Source of the DNA: Phytophthora colocasiae
Taxonomy: Eukaryota; Oomycota; Peronosporomycetes; Peronosporales; Peronosporaceae
Direction of reading: 5' to 3'
Assembly: GCA_018806915.1 (NCBI GenBank)
Contig: JAGKQI010000058.1
Location: 496,001-560,000, forward strand
DNA length: 64,000 nucleotides
A program made the position numbers and the translations under genes. Of the stretch, positions 34,875-46,700 are shown piece by piece. Position 1 is the first letter of the stretch. Every line of letters starts with the position of its first letter. The notes beneath the pieces were generated by a model. It saw only the letters and a program-made list of their open reading frames with translations. It was not told where the DNA came from and ran no database searches.

Positions 34875-35711
34875 ATGCATATCTTGCAAACGGCATCCCC
34901 TGCGTATTTGCATACTTGTATGATATGACATAGGTTCCTTGTCCTTGTAAATGCGATAAGATAGGATGAGCGATTGTACGGCTGTATCGCGTCGGTCGGT
35001 CGGGCGGACGGTCGGTCGGACGGAATATTTTCTTCCTCACAATATTGTTAAGCAGACGAAAATCACATGAACCGGTTAAGCGCGGACCGTGGTCAAAACG
35101 TATGTCGCTTACTAGACACTCGTTATGCCTTCGAAATTGGTGTCCGCTGCAGATTTACACCTTGGCAAGCTCTTTCAAGTACATGAACATACATTGATGA
35201 TGTTGAAGGTACCGTAGCAAAGGCTTATGGTAGCTGAGTCTGCGTAGTGCGTTGGAGAAGTAGTGTTAGGTAAAGCGTTTCGTAAAGAAAGCCCGGAAAG
35301 ATATGGAATGTGCTTCCTGAATCTGAATCCTGATTCAACAGCATTTGGTGATCGCGGCACGTTTAAGCATGCAATCAATTCGCATTGGTCAAGCGAGGTG
35401 CGATACATCGGGTTCAACCGCGGTCAAGGATAACGTTTCGATACGGTGGCTATCCAACGAACAGCATAACCTATGTACTTCCATATTCATATTGTTAAAA
35501 GATAAACTTCTCAGCAACCTTCTAAATGTAATACATTCTGATTCTGCATGGCATAGAATGACCTTCCGTTGGTGGGAGTGTACGCAGAACATGTACCAGT
35601 AGGACGAGCCCCCGTTACACCGTTTCGTTCTTCCGTGTTCTTTTCGGGAACAGGATAATAACCTTACAAGGTGAACTCAGTCTTCAATTCGCTGAGAGCC
35701 TCACAGAAGCC
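34875..35711. other. Spacer upstream of the psq/CENP-B gene
   Basis: Contains a GGTCGGTCGG-type simple repeat at about 34988-35023. Short frames (35175-35417, 35345-35602) show no domain. The last few hundred bases presumably hold the promoter of the gene starting at 35712. Confidence 0.4.
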
Positions 35712-37547
35712 ATGAGCCACCGCGAATGGAACCCGAACAGCCCCGTGAGCGACCACGTCTGGGCGCAGGCCATCCAAGCCGTCGTTGAGCGCCGCCTCTC
35801 GCTGCGCCAAGCCTCGCAGACCTTCGGGCTGCAGGAGGCCGCACTGCAGCGCCTCGTGCGCCAGCAAACACTGCAACGCCTGCGCCGTCCCGCGCCGTCT
35901 CGCTCGTTATCCGGTAGTGGAACAAGCCCAAGCAACAGTGAGGACGGAGGTTTCACTGTGCCAGCGTCGTCAGCAATGGGATCCAGTGGCCGCTACGTGT
36001 TTCCGAGGCTGAATCCGCTGGCACTAGGCCGCAGTAGCCCGAACGGAGGGCCGCTACCGGCTGTGGCTAGTGTCATGACCCCAGATGCAGGCCACGAACT
36101 CACACCTGAGCTCAACGATGAGGTGGTTACGTGGCTACGTGAGAAGTATTTGCAGCAGCAGCAATATGATGACTACGAAATCAGCGACGGACAGTACGCC
36201 CGACTTGAGGGCTACTCGGACGCCGACATCGCTGATGTAGTGCGGATCGTTGCAAGCCACAATGGACACCGCTCGCTCCCGCAAGGATTTCCGTCCGCCA
36301 ACTGGCTCACCATGTTCAAGCGCGAGAATGACTTCGTGGATGTGGACGACATGGTACGAGGTCGCAGCAGAACCTCTAGCAGCAACACCAGTTTGAAGAG
36401 TGCCATACCATCGCAGTTCCAGCAGCAAGAACGCTACAACCGCAACTACGAGATCGAGCAGCAGCAGTTCGAGCTTGAGGCGCACCACCACCGCGGAGGT
36501 GGGTGGATCCAGAACCGCAATTACCGTCAACCACCTGCTCCACCCCCGACATCACTGCTACAAGACAATTGCCATGCTTCATACGTCTGGGAGGGCGGAA
36601 GTGAGGACGGTTTGCCGCCACAACAGCAACAACGTCTAAGTTATTTCCAACAGTGCCACCCAAGACACGACAGCAGGGATTTTCGCCGAAGCCCAAGCGC
36701 CGGAAGCAGTAATGGTCGCTTGAGTCATTCTGACCACGCTGACAGCAGTGCAAGCGATCGCCACTACCGACAAAGTAACTTGGTGCCTGCGAAGGTCTGG
36801 GAGACAGCTATGGAGGATGTTGCTATCCACGGCATGAGTCTGCGCAACGCCGCTAAAGCGCACGGAGTGCACTTTGCAGCACTCCACCGCCGCCTCAAGA
36901 AACGTCAGCAACACAAGCTCAACATGCCCTGTGAACCCAATTATATCCCGTTTGAAGACGAGGCTGGCGTCGTTCGAGTGATCCACGCGCGCGCTGAAAT
37001 GGGCGTCATGCTGACTTTTACTGAGCTTGTCGATTTACTCAAGCGCACGGCACTCAAGCACCGATCGGATCTGCCTGAAGACATCGCGGCCGCACTTGTG
37101 CGCAGATTCCAGTCTCGCGTGGAACAGTCCGTGCGCCATTTGATCATCGACTGGCCTAAAGTGCCGAGCAACGTGCTGTACCGACTGCGTGACACCAGCT
37201 ACAGCCAAGACGACAAGGATGTGGGTGTTCCTACCAACGCTGGTGCACCTTCCATCATCAGTCGAAGTAGTGGCGAAACGGGGTCTCTGTCGTCGTCAGG
37301 TTCGTCTTCATCACTGTCTCCCCATCCTCAAGCTGCTGTAGCAGTCCCAGCGCCGCGCAAATTCCCAGCGGCTGCTGCTACTGCACCAGTTCCAACATGG
37401 AATAACGAGGGTAGTATTTCCAGCAACACCAACAACATTGAGGCAGGAGGTACCGATGACAACAACGACAATGGTGAAGTTACCTCAGCAACTGCTATGC
37501 CTTCTCCCGATGACAACGAGGCGGCAGCCGTGATTCTTCGCCTGTGA
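35712..37547 (+). CDS. DNA-binding protein with two psq/CENP-B-like modules
   Basis: A single-exon ORF of 611 aa from ATG 35712. Residues ~15-50 form a psq-type HTH (SLRQASQTFGLQEAALQRLV), followed at ~140-215 by a CENP-B/Tc5-type domain (LTPELNDEVVTWLREKY ... NWLTMFKREN). A second psq-type HTH is at ~358-398 (MSLRNAAKAHGVHFAALHRR), with a further helical segment (VVRVIHARAEMGVMLT) at ~415-470. The linker is Gln/His-rich and the C-terminus Ser/Ala-rich. These folds are the DNA-binding half of pogo/Tigger transposases, but no DDE catalytic domain follows. It is probably a domesticated, transcription-factor-like protein. Confidence 0.75.
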   Translation: MSHREWNPNSPVSDHVWAQAIQAVVERRLSLRQASQTFGLQEAALQRLVRQQTLQRLRRPAPSRSLSGSGTSPSNSEDGGFTVPASSAMGSSGRYVFPRLNPLALGRSSPNGGPLPAVASVMTPDAGHELTPELNDEVVTWLREKYLQQQQYDDYEISDGQYARLEGYSDADIADVVRIVASHNGHRSLPQGFPSANWLTMFKRENDFVDVDDMVRGRSRTSSSNTSLKSAIPSQFQQQERYNRNYEIEQQQFELEAHHHRGGGWIQNRNYRQPPAPPPTSLLQDNCHASYVWEGGSEDGLPPQQQQRLSYFQQCHPRHDSRDFRRSPSAGSSNGRLSHSDHADSSASDRHYRQSNLVPAKVWETAMEDVAIHGMSLRNAAKAHGVHFAALHRRLKKRQQHKLNMPCEPNYIPFEDEAGVVRVIHARAEMGVMLTFTELVDLLKRTALKHRSDLPEDIAAALVRRFQSRVEQSVRHLIIDWPKVPSNVLYRLRDTSYSQDDKDVGVPTNAGAPSIISRSSGETGSLSSSGSSSSLSPHPQAAVAVPAPRKFPAAAATAPVPTWNNEGSISSNTNNIEAGGTDDNNDNGEVTSATAMPSPDDNEAAAVILRL

Positions 37548-37961
37548 TGGCTCGAACCTGCTGGTTTGAGCGTGATCTTCCGGCCATACGATCCAAGTCC
37601 AAGCTCGTTGCTCTTTGTACTTCGAATTTCGAATTTTATGGTGGGCAAGTGTCCACCAGTCTGCTAACTTCACTCGTTGCGTGCGCCGTGTGTGCCGTTT
37701 GATTTCCCCAAGACACGCCCGCAACGAGTTGAGCAGACACTAATGATTTTCCCCCAATTGTCTCGGCGAAGCTAGTGCCTATGCGTTTATGAGGGCCCAC
37801 TGCTTCGCCAGACGCGTATCGGACCGATATCGGTATCATATATAAGATAGAGGTGTATAGAATGATAAGCGTCTGTATTGTAGATGACCAGCGGAGATTT
37901 CCTGTACATACTGTTGCACTTCCTTGGTCCAAAGATGGCTACAGCTTTTGGATTCTTCCTC
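37548..37961. other. Intergenic, convergent 3' ends
   Basis: Lies between the stop of the psq/CENP-B gene and the stop of the Gemin7-like gene on the other strand. It holds the two 3' UTRs and nothing else recognisable. Confidence 0.5.
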
Positions 37962-38288
37962 TTACATGTTATCGAGCACCAGCGCTCGCAGTTCTGCATC
38001 TGTTAGTCGTCGCTGTAACTGTACAATGTCTTGATCCCGTAAGACTGCGTGATGGTAAGTACCTAGAGGTGTCTCCAGGTTTGTACACGCGAAAAGTGTC
38101 TGTCCCCCGTTGACGGTCACCGAATCAGCATACACTACAGTGCTGGAAGGAACAAGTTAAAAGCAAATTTACAAAAGCGCTGCAAAAGGTACTAACCTCT
38201 GCGTGGTGTGGATAGAGGTGGGCGAATCGCTGGCGCTCAGAGCCATCCACAGACGCAGCATGCGTGCACGTGCTTCCTCACGATCCAT
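37962..38288 (-). CDS. GEMIN7: Gemin7-like SMN-complex protein
   Basis: Two exons: 38288-38197 and 38142-37962, with a 54 nt GT-AG intron. Phases close to give 90 aa. The first exon encodes an Arg-rich helix beginning MDREEARARMLRLW; the second an Sm-like fold with LFACTNLETPLGTYHHAVLR and DIVQL. This matches the pattern of Gemin7 (helix, then beta strands with L-Q/E-TP-I/L-G and A-LR--DI). Gemin7 pairs with Gemin6 in the SMN complex that loads Sm rings on snRNAs. The protein is shorter than human Gemin7 because the N-terminal extension is missing. It lies just 3' of the App1 gene on the same strand (65 bp between the stop at 38354 and the ATG). Confidence 0.72.
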
Positions 38289-38353
38289 CACTTGTGTAGA
38301 ACGCAATTGAAATGGACAACAGAATTTGATTGGATACTAACACTTCTATCTTT

Positions 38354-40106
38354 TCAAGCACCCTTGGTGTTCAAGCACGAGTGGATAAGGTCAATGTCCT
38401 GCTGTAGTTCTTGCTGTCTCGTGCTTTTTGTGAGGGTAGCGTCAGCTCCAAGGAAAAGAATTTCTTCAAACTCTCTCTCCGATGCTTCTGCGACAGCAAG
38501 AACATCCTCGGCCGAGACTAACCCTTTCTTGTATGCAGCTAAAGCTGCTCCGGCATACGTTTCGAAAAACTCCACACCTTCCCTACAAAATCCAAACGCA
38601 CAAGAGTTAGAATGCTACGATGAGTATGAATACAGATATATGTGTACTCACTCAGCATAGGCCCGCTTCCGCCCTCCGTCACCCGTTCTGGCGAAGATCG
38701 GGTTCACGTTGTGAATGAAAGTGCCGAGCACCTGCTCCGGGCAATTCTTTAGCAGCCGTGAAGCTAACAGCGCATCACCTTGGCCCGAGTCACCAAAGAA
38801 GACAAACTTAAACTCTGGGAACAGCGTTGTGAACCTCGAAAAGTTGTCCAGCTTGAGGTTCGCGATCTTCTCGTTGCTAACTAGGCCTTTCACTGACCCA
38901 TTGAGCACTGTGACGTTCGGAACACCCAAACTTTTCAGATGCTGCAGCGTCAGGTAGCGCCCAACACTCAGCCACCCGCGAGGTCGCGCAGTAAGGAACG
39001 TAATCGATGGGCAGTTTGAGTACTGCATCAGTCCACGCGAAAGCCGAGCGTAGAGCTCCGAAACACCAGGGTACGGGATGTGCAATGGATAGCGCTTGTC
39101 GAGCCATCCTGGGAATAGGGTGTCGTCGATATCACTGACGACCTTGATCAGGTTCGGTTGCTGTTCTTTCACTTTAACACTCTCCACTGCAATATGCTGC
39201 ATCATCGTCACGACTTCCGTGATGTTTTTGTTGCCAAAAATGAGCTGAATGAGGTCTCCAGCGTGCGGTGGCTCTTCTTGTGCATGAACACTCCGTCGAA
39301 ACGATATTCTACCTGGTGCCACGCCGTCTTCAAACTGAATATGACCAGTCGAGTCAATGAAAGCTTCTTCATCAGAGTGAATCTGCTCCTTTAGAACTGA
39401 CAGCTCCAGTCCGTACGTGCCGCAGACTACGTTCTTCGCTGCACTGTGCAGCACCGCCTTGTCGCGAATCAACGGTGATAGTAAACAGTGCTGAATAGCT
39501 CGAATAACCAACGCCCGGTTGGCGATCGTGATCTCCCCAAGCCTCTGCTTCGTGAGCACATCCAGTACTTTCGCGCGTTCGGATGGCGAGCACGAGTGAA
39601 GCATGAATCCTACCATGGTCCTGCAGAACTGACTCGAGTTCTCGGGTGAGGTGGCGCCCAATACGCCATTGAGACTGGCTGTAGATGCGGCAGCCAGAAC
39701 ATTGTGGCAGGCAAGAGGATCGTCCAGCCGTCGATTGCGGGGCTTGAGATGCACTTCTTTCTGCTTCTCGTCGCTAAAGACGATGGCTGTGTCAGTGTCC
39801 TTTAGTGTTTTATACCGCCATACAGTGCGTTGTTTCAGACCCTTCCACTTCTGCTGCAATCCGTCGGCTGCTAGAGCCCATGTAGACGCCTAAGCAACAC
39901 TGAAAGTGTCAGACGTCTGGACAACCCCATGTATCATTCCATTAGTTCTGACGCTCTAGTCAACGTACCAACCGAGGACGTCGTTGGAGAGCTGGGGACG
40001 GTGTTGCAACTCCACGGAGCTTTCCTGCAACTATGGTGCATTTGCTGCGAGGTAGAATGGGTACCTGCACATGTAGCCGGCGGTGAAGGCCAACGGAAGT
40101 TCCCAT
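38354..40106 (-). CDS. App1-type phosphatidate phosphatase
   Basis: Three exons: 40106-39969, 39889-38652 and 38582-38354, all GT-AG with closing phases, giving 534 aa. The catalytic domain lies in the C-terminal half: SDIDDTLFPG (~298-307) is the DxDxT nucleophile motif of the App1 (DUF2183) family, followed by LTARPRG and FFGDSGQGD. App1 proteins dephosphorylate phosphatidate to diacylglycerol; yeast App1 works at actin patches. The N-terminus predicted from exon 1 is basic and Ser/Arg-rich and could be a transit peptide. Exon 1 rests on splice signals only, and the ~55 aa it affects are the least certain part. The last exon encodes an acidic helical tail. Confidence 0.82.
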
Positions 40107-40722
40107 TGCTGACGTTTTATTCTTTTGACCAGTTTTTGTGAGCATACAATTTTTTTTTGGACTATTGTCCGCGGTTTGAAGGAACTGCGCGATCGATACA
40201 TGGGTCTTTTTCGGCGGACTGCAGGTAGAGGATCTGGTCGGGCGGGCGGAACTCCGTGCTGGAATGGGGTAAGGTTCCAAGGCTTCAGGACTGTGCCTGC
40301 AGTGCTTGGAATTGAAGCCTTCGATTTACATCCATCAACTGGGCCGCCCATTGCCAATGGGAGGAGCTACAGCATGGCAATATGCTCATCACTCTTCGGC
40401 GAAGAGTCTTCGCATACTACAAGCTTACTTGAACAGCACCTTGCGCATGGCTTCTACGACAAAGCGGACTCTGGTTCAACCAGTGGCTGCGTGTACAATA
40501 GGTCTTCGGCAAAGAGCTCGCTTGGATGACCACAAACAGGGTATAGAGCAATGCGTGCTTGGCTCCGCTCGCGTGTAAGCTGGTGGCGTGAAATGCTTGC
40601 GCGATCCTGTCGGGGCTTGCCATTGCACTTCTTGCACTTGGGCTGAGGATAAAACCTTTCCTATGTAATGACTCGTAGTCTGTTTAGGCACAATAGTAAA
40701 GACTTCCTTGGGTAGTATAATT
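40107..40722. other. Intergenic, upstream of App1 gene
   Basis: Contains the 3' UTR of the EEP nuclease gene and the presumed promoter of the App1-type gene. Small hairpins such as CCCATTGCCAATGGG (~40353) and CTCTTCGGCGAAGAG (~40394) are visible. Plus-strand frames here have no domain. Confidence 0.4.
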
Positions 40723-42340
40723 TTACTCTTTGCATTCAACATTCGCGTCCTCTTTGGCACAGAGGAACTCGAATTCGGCCATGATAGGCACGTGATCGCT
40801 GCCGAAGACGGAGTTGGGGATACCATTGTAGTTGCCGTGCAAGCCCGATGGCAGGCGACCTGAACGGTTCAAGCTGTCAGCCATGGCAAGTCGATTGAAC
40901 CAATTCCCTGGGCCATCCTCAGCACGCAGAGCGCTCTCAGGTGGGATTTCCAGTACTCGTGAAGGCACCAAACTGTTCTTCGAGTACCAAATGTAGTCAA
41001 TCGTCCAGCAGCGCCGATAGTTCACGGTAGTATGTGGTGGCTCGGCTTTCTTTCCTTCTTCGACCTTGAGCGACTGCAGCACCTCTTCAGAGTGTTCCAA
41101 TGCACTCGCTAGTGCGTTCGGTTTGTAAAACGCGTAAGCGCTCCTAAAAGCTTCACTTACGCCTTCCAGATTGGGCTTCTGCATAAACGAATTCTCCATG
41201 TACTCGTAGATTGGTGATTCGGGTGAGTTGTTGAAGTCGCCGCAAAGTACGATGGGGACGCTGCTCTGACCAGTGGCCGTTCCAACTAATTCGCGCTCGT
41301 ACTTGTCCCTCACGTCAGTACTCATTCGAATGACCTCCTCCTCAAGCTCGTACAGCTCAGACATTTGGTGATCCACCTTCCTGTGGGCAAAACAGTTAGA
41401 TTCCGTAGATCATACCCCTTCAAAAATCAACAATAGCAAACGTACTTGGCATTCCACCACAGATGTGTGCAGCCTACCAACACGAACTGTGCAAAGTGGC
41501 GCATCTTGAGCAGCGCCAATACAGCCACACGGTCGTGTGGGTCATGGAAGTTCACAGCCTCGAACTCTTTCAACTCAAACTTGTCTTTCCTAATAGAAAC
41601 GGATAAATTCATCAACAGCCGTTAAGTAAAACGCACTTGCCACAGCAGAACAGGTTTCTGAAAATTCACTTGTAGAAAATGCCGCAGCCATCGTGTTTCT
41701 TCTCGCCGGACCAATTCGACACATGAATAGAGGGACGCTTCACGTAGACACTCTCATAGCCTCTATCTTGCAGCTCTGGCTTGAAGAACCTGCAAAAATC
41801 AACAAACTACGTCAAACACTGTCTTTCGCAATGCAAACTCATTCCACATACGTCCAGTAGTCGCTGAGCTCCTCCAGACAAAGCACGTCAGCGTCCAGCG
41901 CGTCCAATTGTCGCAACAAAGCCATCTTGCGGTTTTCCCAGTTGAGACTGGCCTCCAACACGTACGGGAAGTGGTTGCGTGTGGCTAAATTGCTCGCCAG
42001 GATATTCAACTGCTCAAACCACAACACACAATGTCAATTTCAAGCAATTCCCTGCTATTAGTCTCTGCTTTCTTCGTACCTGCACAACAGTGATCTTCTG
42101 CGCACTGAATCTGTTAGGAACCACTTGCTCCAGCTCCGTAACACAGGGCAGGAGTCGAGCGCTCGGCAATTGACCGGGCGAAGAGCTGCACAGTCCACGA
42201 CCTGCTCGGCAGTTTGCAGACGCACGACGGAGAGCGCGCCACAGCCTGGCGTTGTGTCTGGACAGCGAGACCGATGCCAACATGGCCACGCCCACGCCCA
42301 GGTACACCGCGGCGGGGCGGCCCGACAGCGTCACACTCAT
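40723..42340 (-). CDS. CCR4/nocturnin-like EEP-family nuclease or phosphatase
   Basis: Five exons: 42340-42080, 42009-41852, 41789-41670, 41589-41446 and 41380-40723, all introns 56-80 nt and phases closing to 446 aa. The endonuclease/exonuclease/phosphatase fold is marked in order by NILASNLA, the metal-binding Glu in CLEELSDYW, DGCGIFYK, CTHLWWN, CGDFNNSPESPIYEY and the catalytic SDHVPIMAEF. The pattern fits the CCR4/nocturnin/Angel branch, which acts on RNA 3' ends or related phosphodiesters. Residues ~10-30 are hydrophobic, followed by an Arg-rich stretch, suggesting an organelle-targeting or anchor segment. A GTG 45 nt upstream is in frame; the ATG at 42340 is preferred. Head to head with RPS20 (332 bp apart). 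Confidence 0.87.
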
Positions 42341-42671
42341 GGCAAGAAAAGGAATGCGTCGAACGGAGCCTTGCTTGCGCGTCACTAGGGGTCAGGTTGA
42401 TGTGTTAAACATGAAAAAGTAGCTATATAAAGTGATGTTTTTAGTATGACTTCAAATCACTACTTCAGGTACAAAATAGTCCTGCGAATGGCTGCCATCC
42501 ATTCGCTACGCACCACCCACACAGTATGAACGCGGTCATTTTGGATTCAGGTTACTGTCAGTCCAAAGCTACTGGTGCGTTTAATTGACCAGATTGTGCT
42601 GTGTCTTATGTGTGTATCTCCTGGGTATTAACGCGTGTTATGACGTCTATTGCAGCCCTCTATCCAGCATC

Positions 42672-43034
42672 ATGTCCCTTGTTAACAAGCCGAAGACCGT
42701 CGAGGCGGAGGAGACCCGCATCCACCGCATTCGTATTACGCTTACGAGCCGTAACGTGAAGAACCTCGAGAAGGTGTGCGCTGACCTCAAGCGTGGTGCC
42801 GTCGACAAGAACCTGAAGGTGTCGGGCCCCGTGCGTCTCCCCACCAAGATCCTGCGTCTTACCACGCGCAAGTCGCCTTGTGGTGAGGGTACCAACACGT
42901 GGGACCGCTTCGAGATGCGCATCCACAAGCGTATCATCGACCTGCACGCCCCCTCGGACATCGTCAAGCAGATCACGTCGATCTCGATTGAGCCTGGTGT
43001 CGAGGTCGAGGTGACCATCGCTGACTCCGCTTAA
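42672..43034 (+). CDS. RPS20: 40S ribosomal protein S20 (uS10)
   Basis: An ORF of 120 aa from ATG 42672. It contains the uS10 signatures [39 protein letters not shown] and [15 protein letters not shown], at normal length for eukaryotic S20. The protein is a small-subunit head component near the mRNA entry region. Codon use is strongly biased to C/G third positions, as expected for a highly expressed gene. A 5' UTR intron ending TATTGCAG at ~42656 is likely but unproven. Confidence 0.97.
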   Translation: MSLVNKPKTVEAEETRIHRIRITLTSRNVKNLEKVCADLKRGAVDKNLKVSGPVRLPTKILRLTTRKSPCGEGTNTWDRFEMRIHKRIIDLHAPSDIVKQITSISIEPGVEVEVTIADSA

Positions 43035-43732
43035 GTGCGCTGTCTTTGACTGGTCTCCTGGCATTGCGTCATTATTGCCAGCACCACCCTCCACTGAAGA
43101 GGTCGGGGCGCTGCTTGCTGCGCCTCACGACTTCGCGAGCGTAATGGGGGAAGAATTGTACTAAAAGCCTTCGTGGCGGAATATAATTCCACCCCCACGT
43201 CTTTGTGGGACATCCAACTTCGACTTTACCTTTATTGCTGGTGTGGTTTGTGTGCGTGTGTGTGTGGATAGAAACAAGTTTATCAAAAAATATTTTGACA
43301 GCGGCAGTGTCAACTGATTCATGTTGGTGGGAGCATAGCGTTCGCGACTCCATCTTCTACGCGTGCGGCGTACAATAAATAATGTGTTCAGCCACGCTGG
43401 GTTAGCGTTTTCACCGCGCTTGAACTCCACAGTATCAGCAATGTGCTGATACTGCACAAAGCTCCGTGTGAACTCTGTCGGTAGTAGCATGCATACAGCC
43501 TTTGCAGTTCAAAAATTTGTCATAACCATATGGTACCTTCTTCCAACAACAAAAATCTCTGCCAGCTGTTTCAATCTATCTTCTAATTGGCTGATTTTCA
43601 TTTTTTAACGGTCTACTATTAGTGAAAAAATGAATTTGGCGTGTTGTTACAGAGCCATCCACCACAGACAGCTCTTGGCCAGCCATACCCGAATCGTCCG
43701 CGTCCAAGCGAGACTCCTGCTCCTTTATCTCA
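43035..43732. other. Intergenic between RPS20 and the purine enzyme gene
   Basis: Holds a GT-rich simple repeat at ~43250-43268 and a perfect 11-bp hairpin (arms 43430-43440 and 43444-43454, 3-nt loop). A minus-strand frame (43161-43490) has no recognised domain. The last 100 bases presumably hold the promoter of the downstream gene. Confidence 0.45.
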
Positions 43733-46700
43733 ATGGCTCCATCGACGCCGCTCGTGGTGCTTTACGGCGACCGCGCGCCTGATGCGCTGGTGCAGACCGC
43801 GGCGGTTCTGCAGTCCGGCGGCCTGCGTGTGGCCTCGTTCTGCTCGCCGGCCGTGGAGTCTGCTCTAGTGGCCGCCAAGGTGCCTCATGTGGCTGTGGCC
43901 ACGCCCGCCGACGTGCAACTCATGCTATCGGACCGTGTGGAAGCTGTGCTTGCTCTGCCTCCCAGTGCTTCGGACGTCGGAGCTGCTGCTCACGCGCGCG
44001 TGGCTCAGTGGGTCTCTGGCGCCTACTCGTTCGTGCGCACGGCCGCCTGGAACCACAAGCAGATCAGCGTCGTGGTGGACGAATCCGACCTTGTTACAGT
44101 GCAGAACAAGCTGTCGCGCGACGGTTCGCTCGCTTTCTCACTGCGTGAACGTCGTGCTCTGGCTGAGAAGGCCTTCGCGTTGTTTGCGGAGCTTGACAAG
44201 GCCATTGCCAGCAGCCTCAGTGGTGACGACGAGCTGGTGCACGACGTGCTGATTGTTGGCAACGGCGGTCGCGAGCATGCTATTGCCTGGAAGCTGGCTC
44301 AGTCTGCCTCTACTGGCCACATCTATGTGGCTCCTGGAAACGCTGGCACGGAGGACGTGTCTGCTGGCATCTCCAATGTCAACATTGGTGTCGGTGCGCA
44401 TGACGAGCTAATTGCCTTTGCGAAGAGTAAGGGCGTTTCCTTTTGTGTCGTGGGACCGGAAGCCCCGCTCATTGACGGTCTCGCTGACAAGATGAACGCT
44501 GCCGATATCCCGACGTTCGGCCCTAGCAAGCTGGCCGCTCAGTTGGAAGCTTCGAAGGCGTTCTCTAAGGACTTTATGCGTCGCAATGGCATCCCCACTG
44601 CTGCCTACCAGAACTTCACGGAGTACGAGAAAGCCAAGGAGTACTTAGACTCGATTGAGCACAACATCGTCGTCAAGGCTTCAGGCATTGCTGCTGGCAA
44701 GGGCGTTCTGATTCCGACAAACAAGACGGAGGCCCACGAGGCTCTGCGAGAAGTCATGCTGGAGAAGGCTTTCGGCTCTGCTGGTGATGAGGTTGTGCTG
44801 GAGGAGTTCATGACTGGAGAGGAGGTGTCGCTCCTCGCTTTCTGTGATGGTGAGCGTGTTGTTTGCATGCCTGGCGTCCAGGACCACAAGCGTATCTCGG
44901 ACGGTGACCAGGGCCCGAACACAGGTGGAATGGGTGCCTATGGACCTGCTCCGTGCCTTACGAGCGAGCTGGAGCGCGAGTGCATTGACATCGTCGAGCG
45001 CGTGATTGCCGCTATGAAGAAGGAGGGCATGCCGTACGTTGGTGTGCTGTACCCTGGTTTCATGCTTACCCCTACTGGTCCTAAGATCGTCGAGTTTAAC
45101 TGCCGTTTCGGTGACCCGGAGACCCAAGTCGTGCTTCCGCTGCTGCACAGCGACCTGTTCGAGATCATGCGTGCTTGTGTGGAGCACCGTCTGGAGCGCT
45201 CGCTTGTGTCGTGGAAGACTGGCGCTGCAGCTACCATCGTTATGGCGTCTCAGGGTTACCCCAACAGCTACCCGAAGGGCAAGATTATTACAGGCCTGGA
45301 CGATGCTCAGTCGCTAAAGGATGTGGATGTATTCCATGCTGGTACGACTAACGCTACGGACGGCATCGCGACGTCGGGTGGCCGTGTGCTTGCTGTGACG
45401 GCTGTTGGTCCCTCGCTCCAGGGCGCTCTCGACCGCGCGTACGAAGGTGTCTCAAAGATTCACTTCGAAGGCGCTCAGTACCGCTCGGACATTGGTCTCA
45501 AGGGCCTGTTGCACGGTGCCAAGAAACTGAAGCTTGCTGTCCTGGGATCTACTCGTGGCAGCAGCATGCAGCCCATTGTCGACGCGATTGCAGCTGGCGA
45601 GCTCAACGCCAGCATTGATATTGTTGTCAGCGACAAGGCCGCTGCTGGAATTCTGGAGCGCGCTAAGACGCACGACATTGAATCGGTGGCGCTGTCGGCT
45701 AAGGGCCTGTCGCGTGCTGATTTTGACGCTCAGGTGTCTGAGGTGCTGAGAAAGAAGAACGTCGACTTGGTGCTGCTCATCGGATACATGCGCATTCTGT
45801 CGGGCGAGTTCTGCAAGGAGTGGGAAAACAAGGTGCTTAACGTGCACCCGTCGCTCCTTCCGGACTTCGCTGGTGGCATGGATCTTGCTGTGCACCGTGC
45901 TGTGCTTGATGCGAAGAAGACCGAGAGCGGATGCACCGTTCACTTTGTGACGGAGCAGGTGGATGCTGGTCCGATCGCTGTGCAGATGAAGTGCCCTGTG
46001 CTGGAAAACGACACGCCCGAGTCGCTTAAGGCGCGTGTGCAGCCTCTGGAGGGTGCTGCGTTCCTGCACGCCATCAAGCTGGCTCAGACTGGTCTGCTTC
46101 TGAAGAAGGGTGGCAAGAAGGAGATTACTTATGCCGATGCTGGTGTGAGCATTGACGCTGGTAACGAGCTGGTGAACAGAATCAAGCCGCTCTGCAAGTC
46201 GACCGTGCGTGTGGGTTGCGACGCTGACTTGGGTGGATTCGGCGGCATCTTCGACCTGCAGGCTGCTGGCTACGACAAGGACACGGCTCTTGTGGCATGC
46301 ACGGACGGTGTTGGAACTAAGCTGCGTGTGGCTCAGCTCGCCAAGAAGCACGACACTGTGGGTATCGATCTCGTTGCCATGTGCGTGAACGACCTGATCG
46401 TGCAGGGTGCTGAACCCCTGTTCTTCCTTGACTACTATGCTTGCGGTAAGCTCGAGGTGGAGGAGGCTGCTGATGTGGTGAAGGGTATCGCTGAAGGCTG
46501 CCGTCAGTCGGACTGCGGTCTTATTGGTGGCGAGACGGCTGAGATGCCGTCCATGTACCATGACGGCGACTACGATATGGCTGGTTTCTGTGTGGGTGCC
46601 GTCCGCAAGAACGCTATCCTGCCTCTGCCGGTGGAGGCTGGCTTCGCCGTGTTGGGTCTGGCATCCTCGGGTGTGCACTCGAACGGTTTCTCTCTTGTGC

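Noticed and set aside
38056..38073. 18 nt GT-AG segment in the Gemin7-like exon
   Set aside because: Too short to be spliced, and the unspliced frame carries the conserved TPLGTYHH motif.
40125..40578. Plus-strand frames between App1 and EEP genes
   Set aside because: No domain, and composition does not resemble neighbouring genes.
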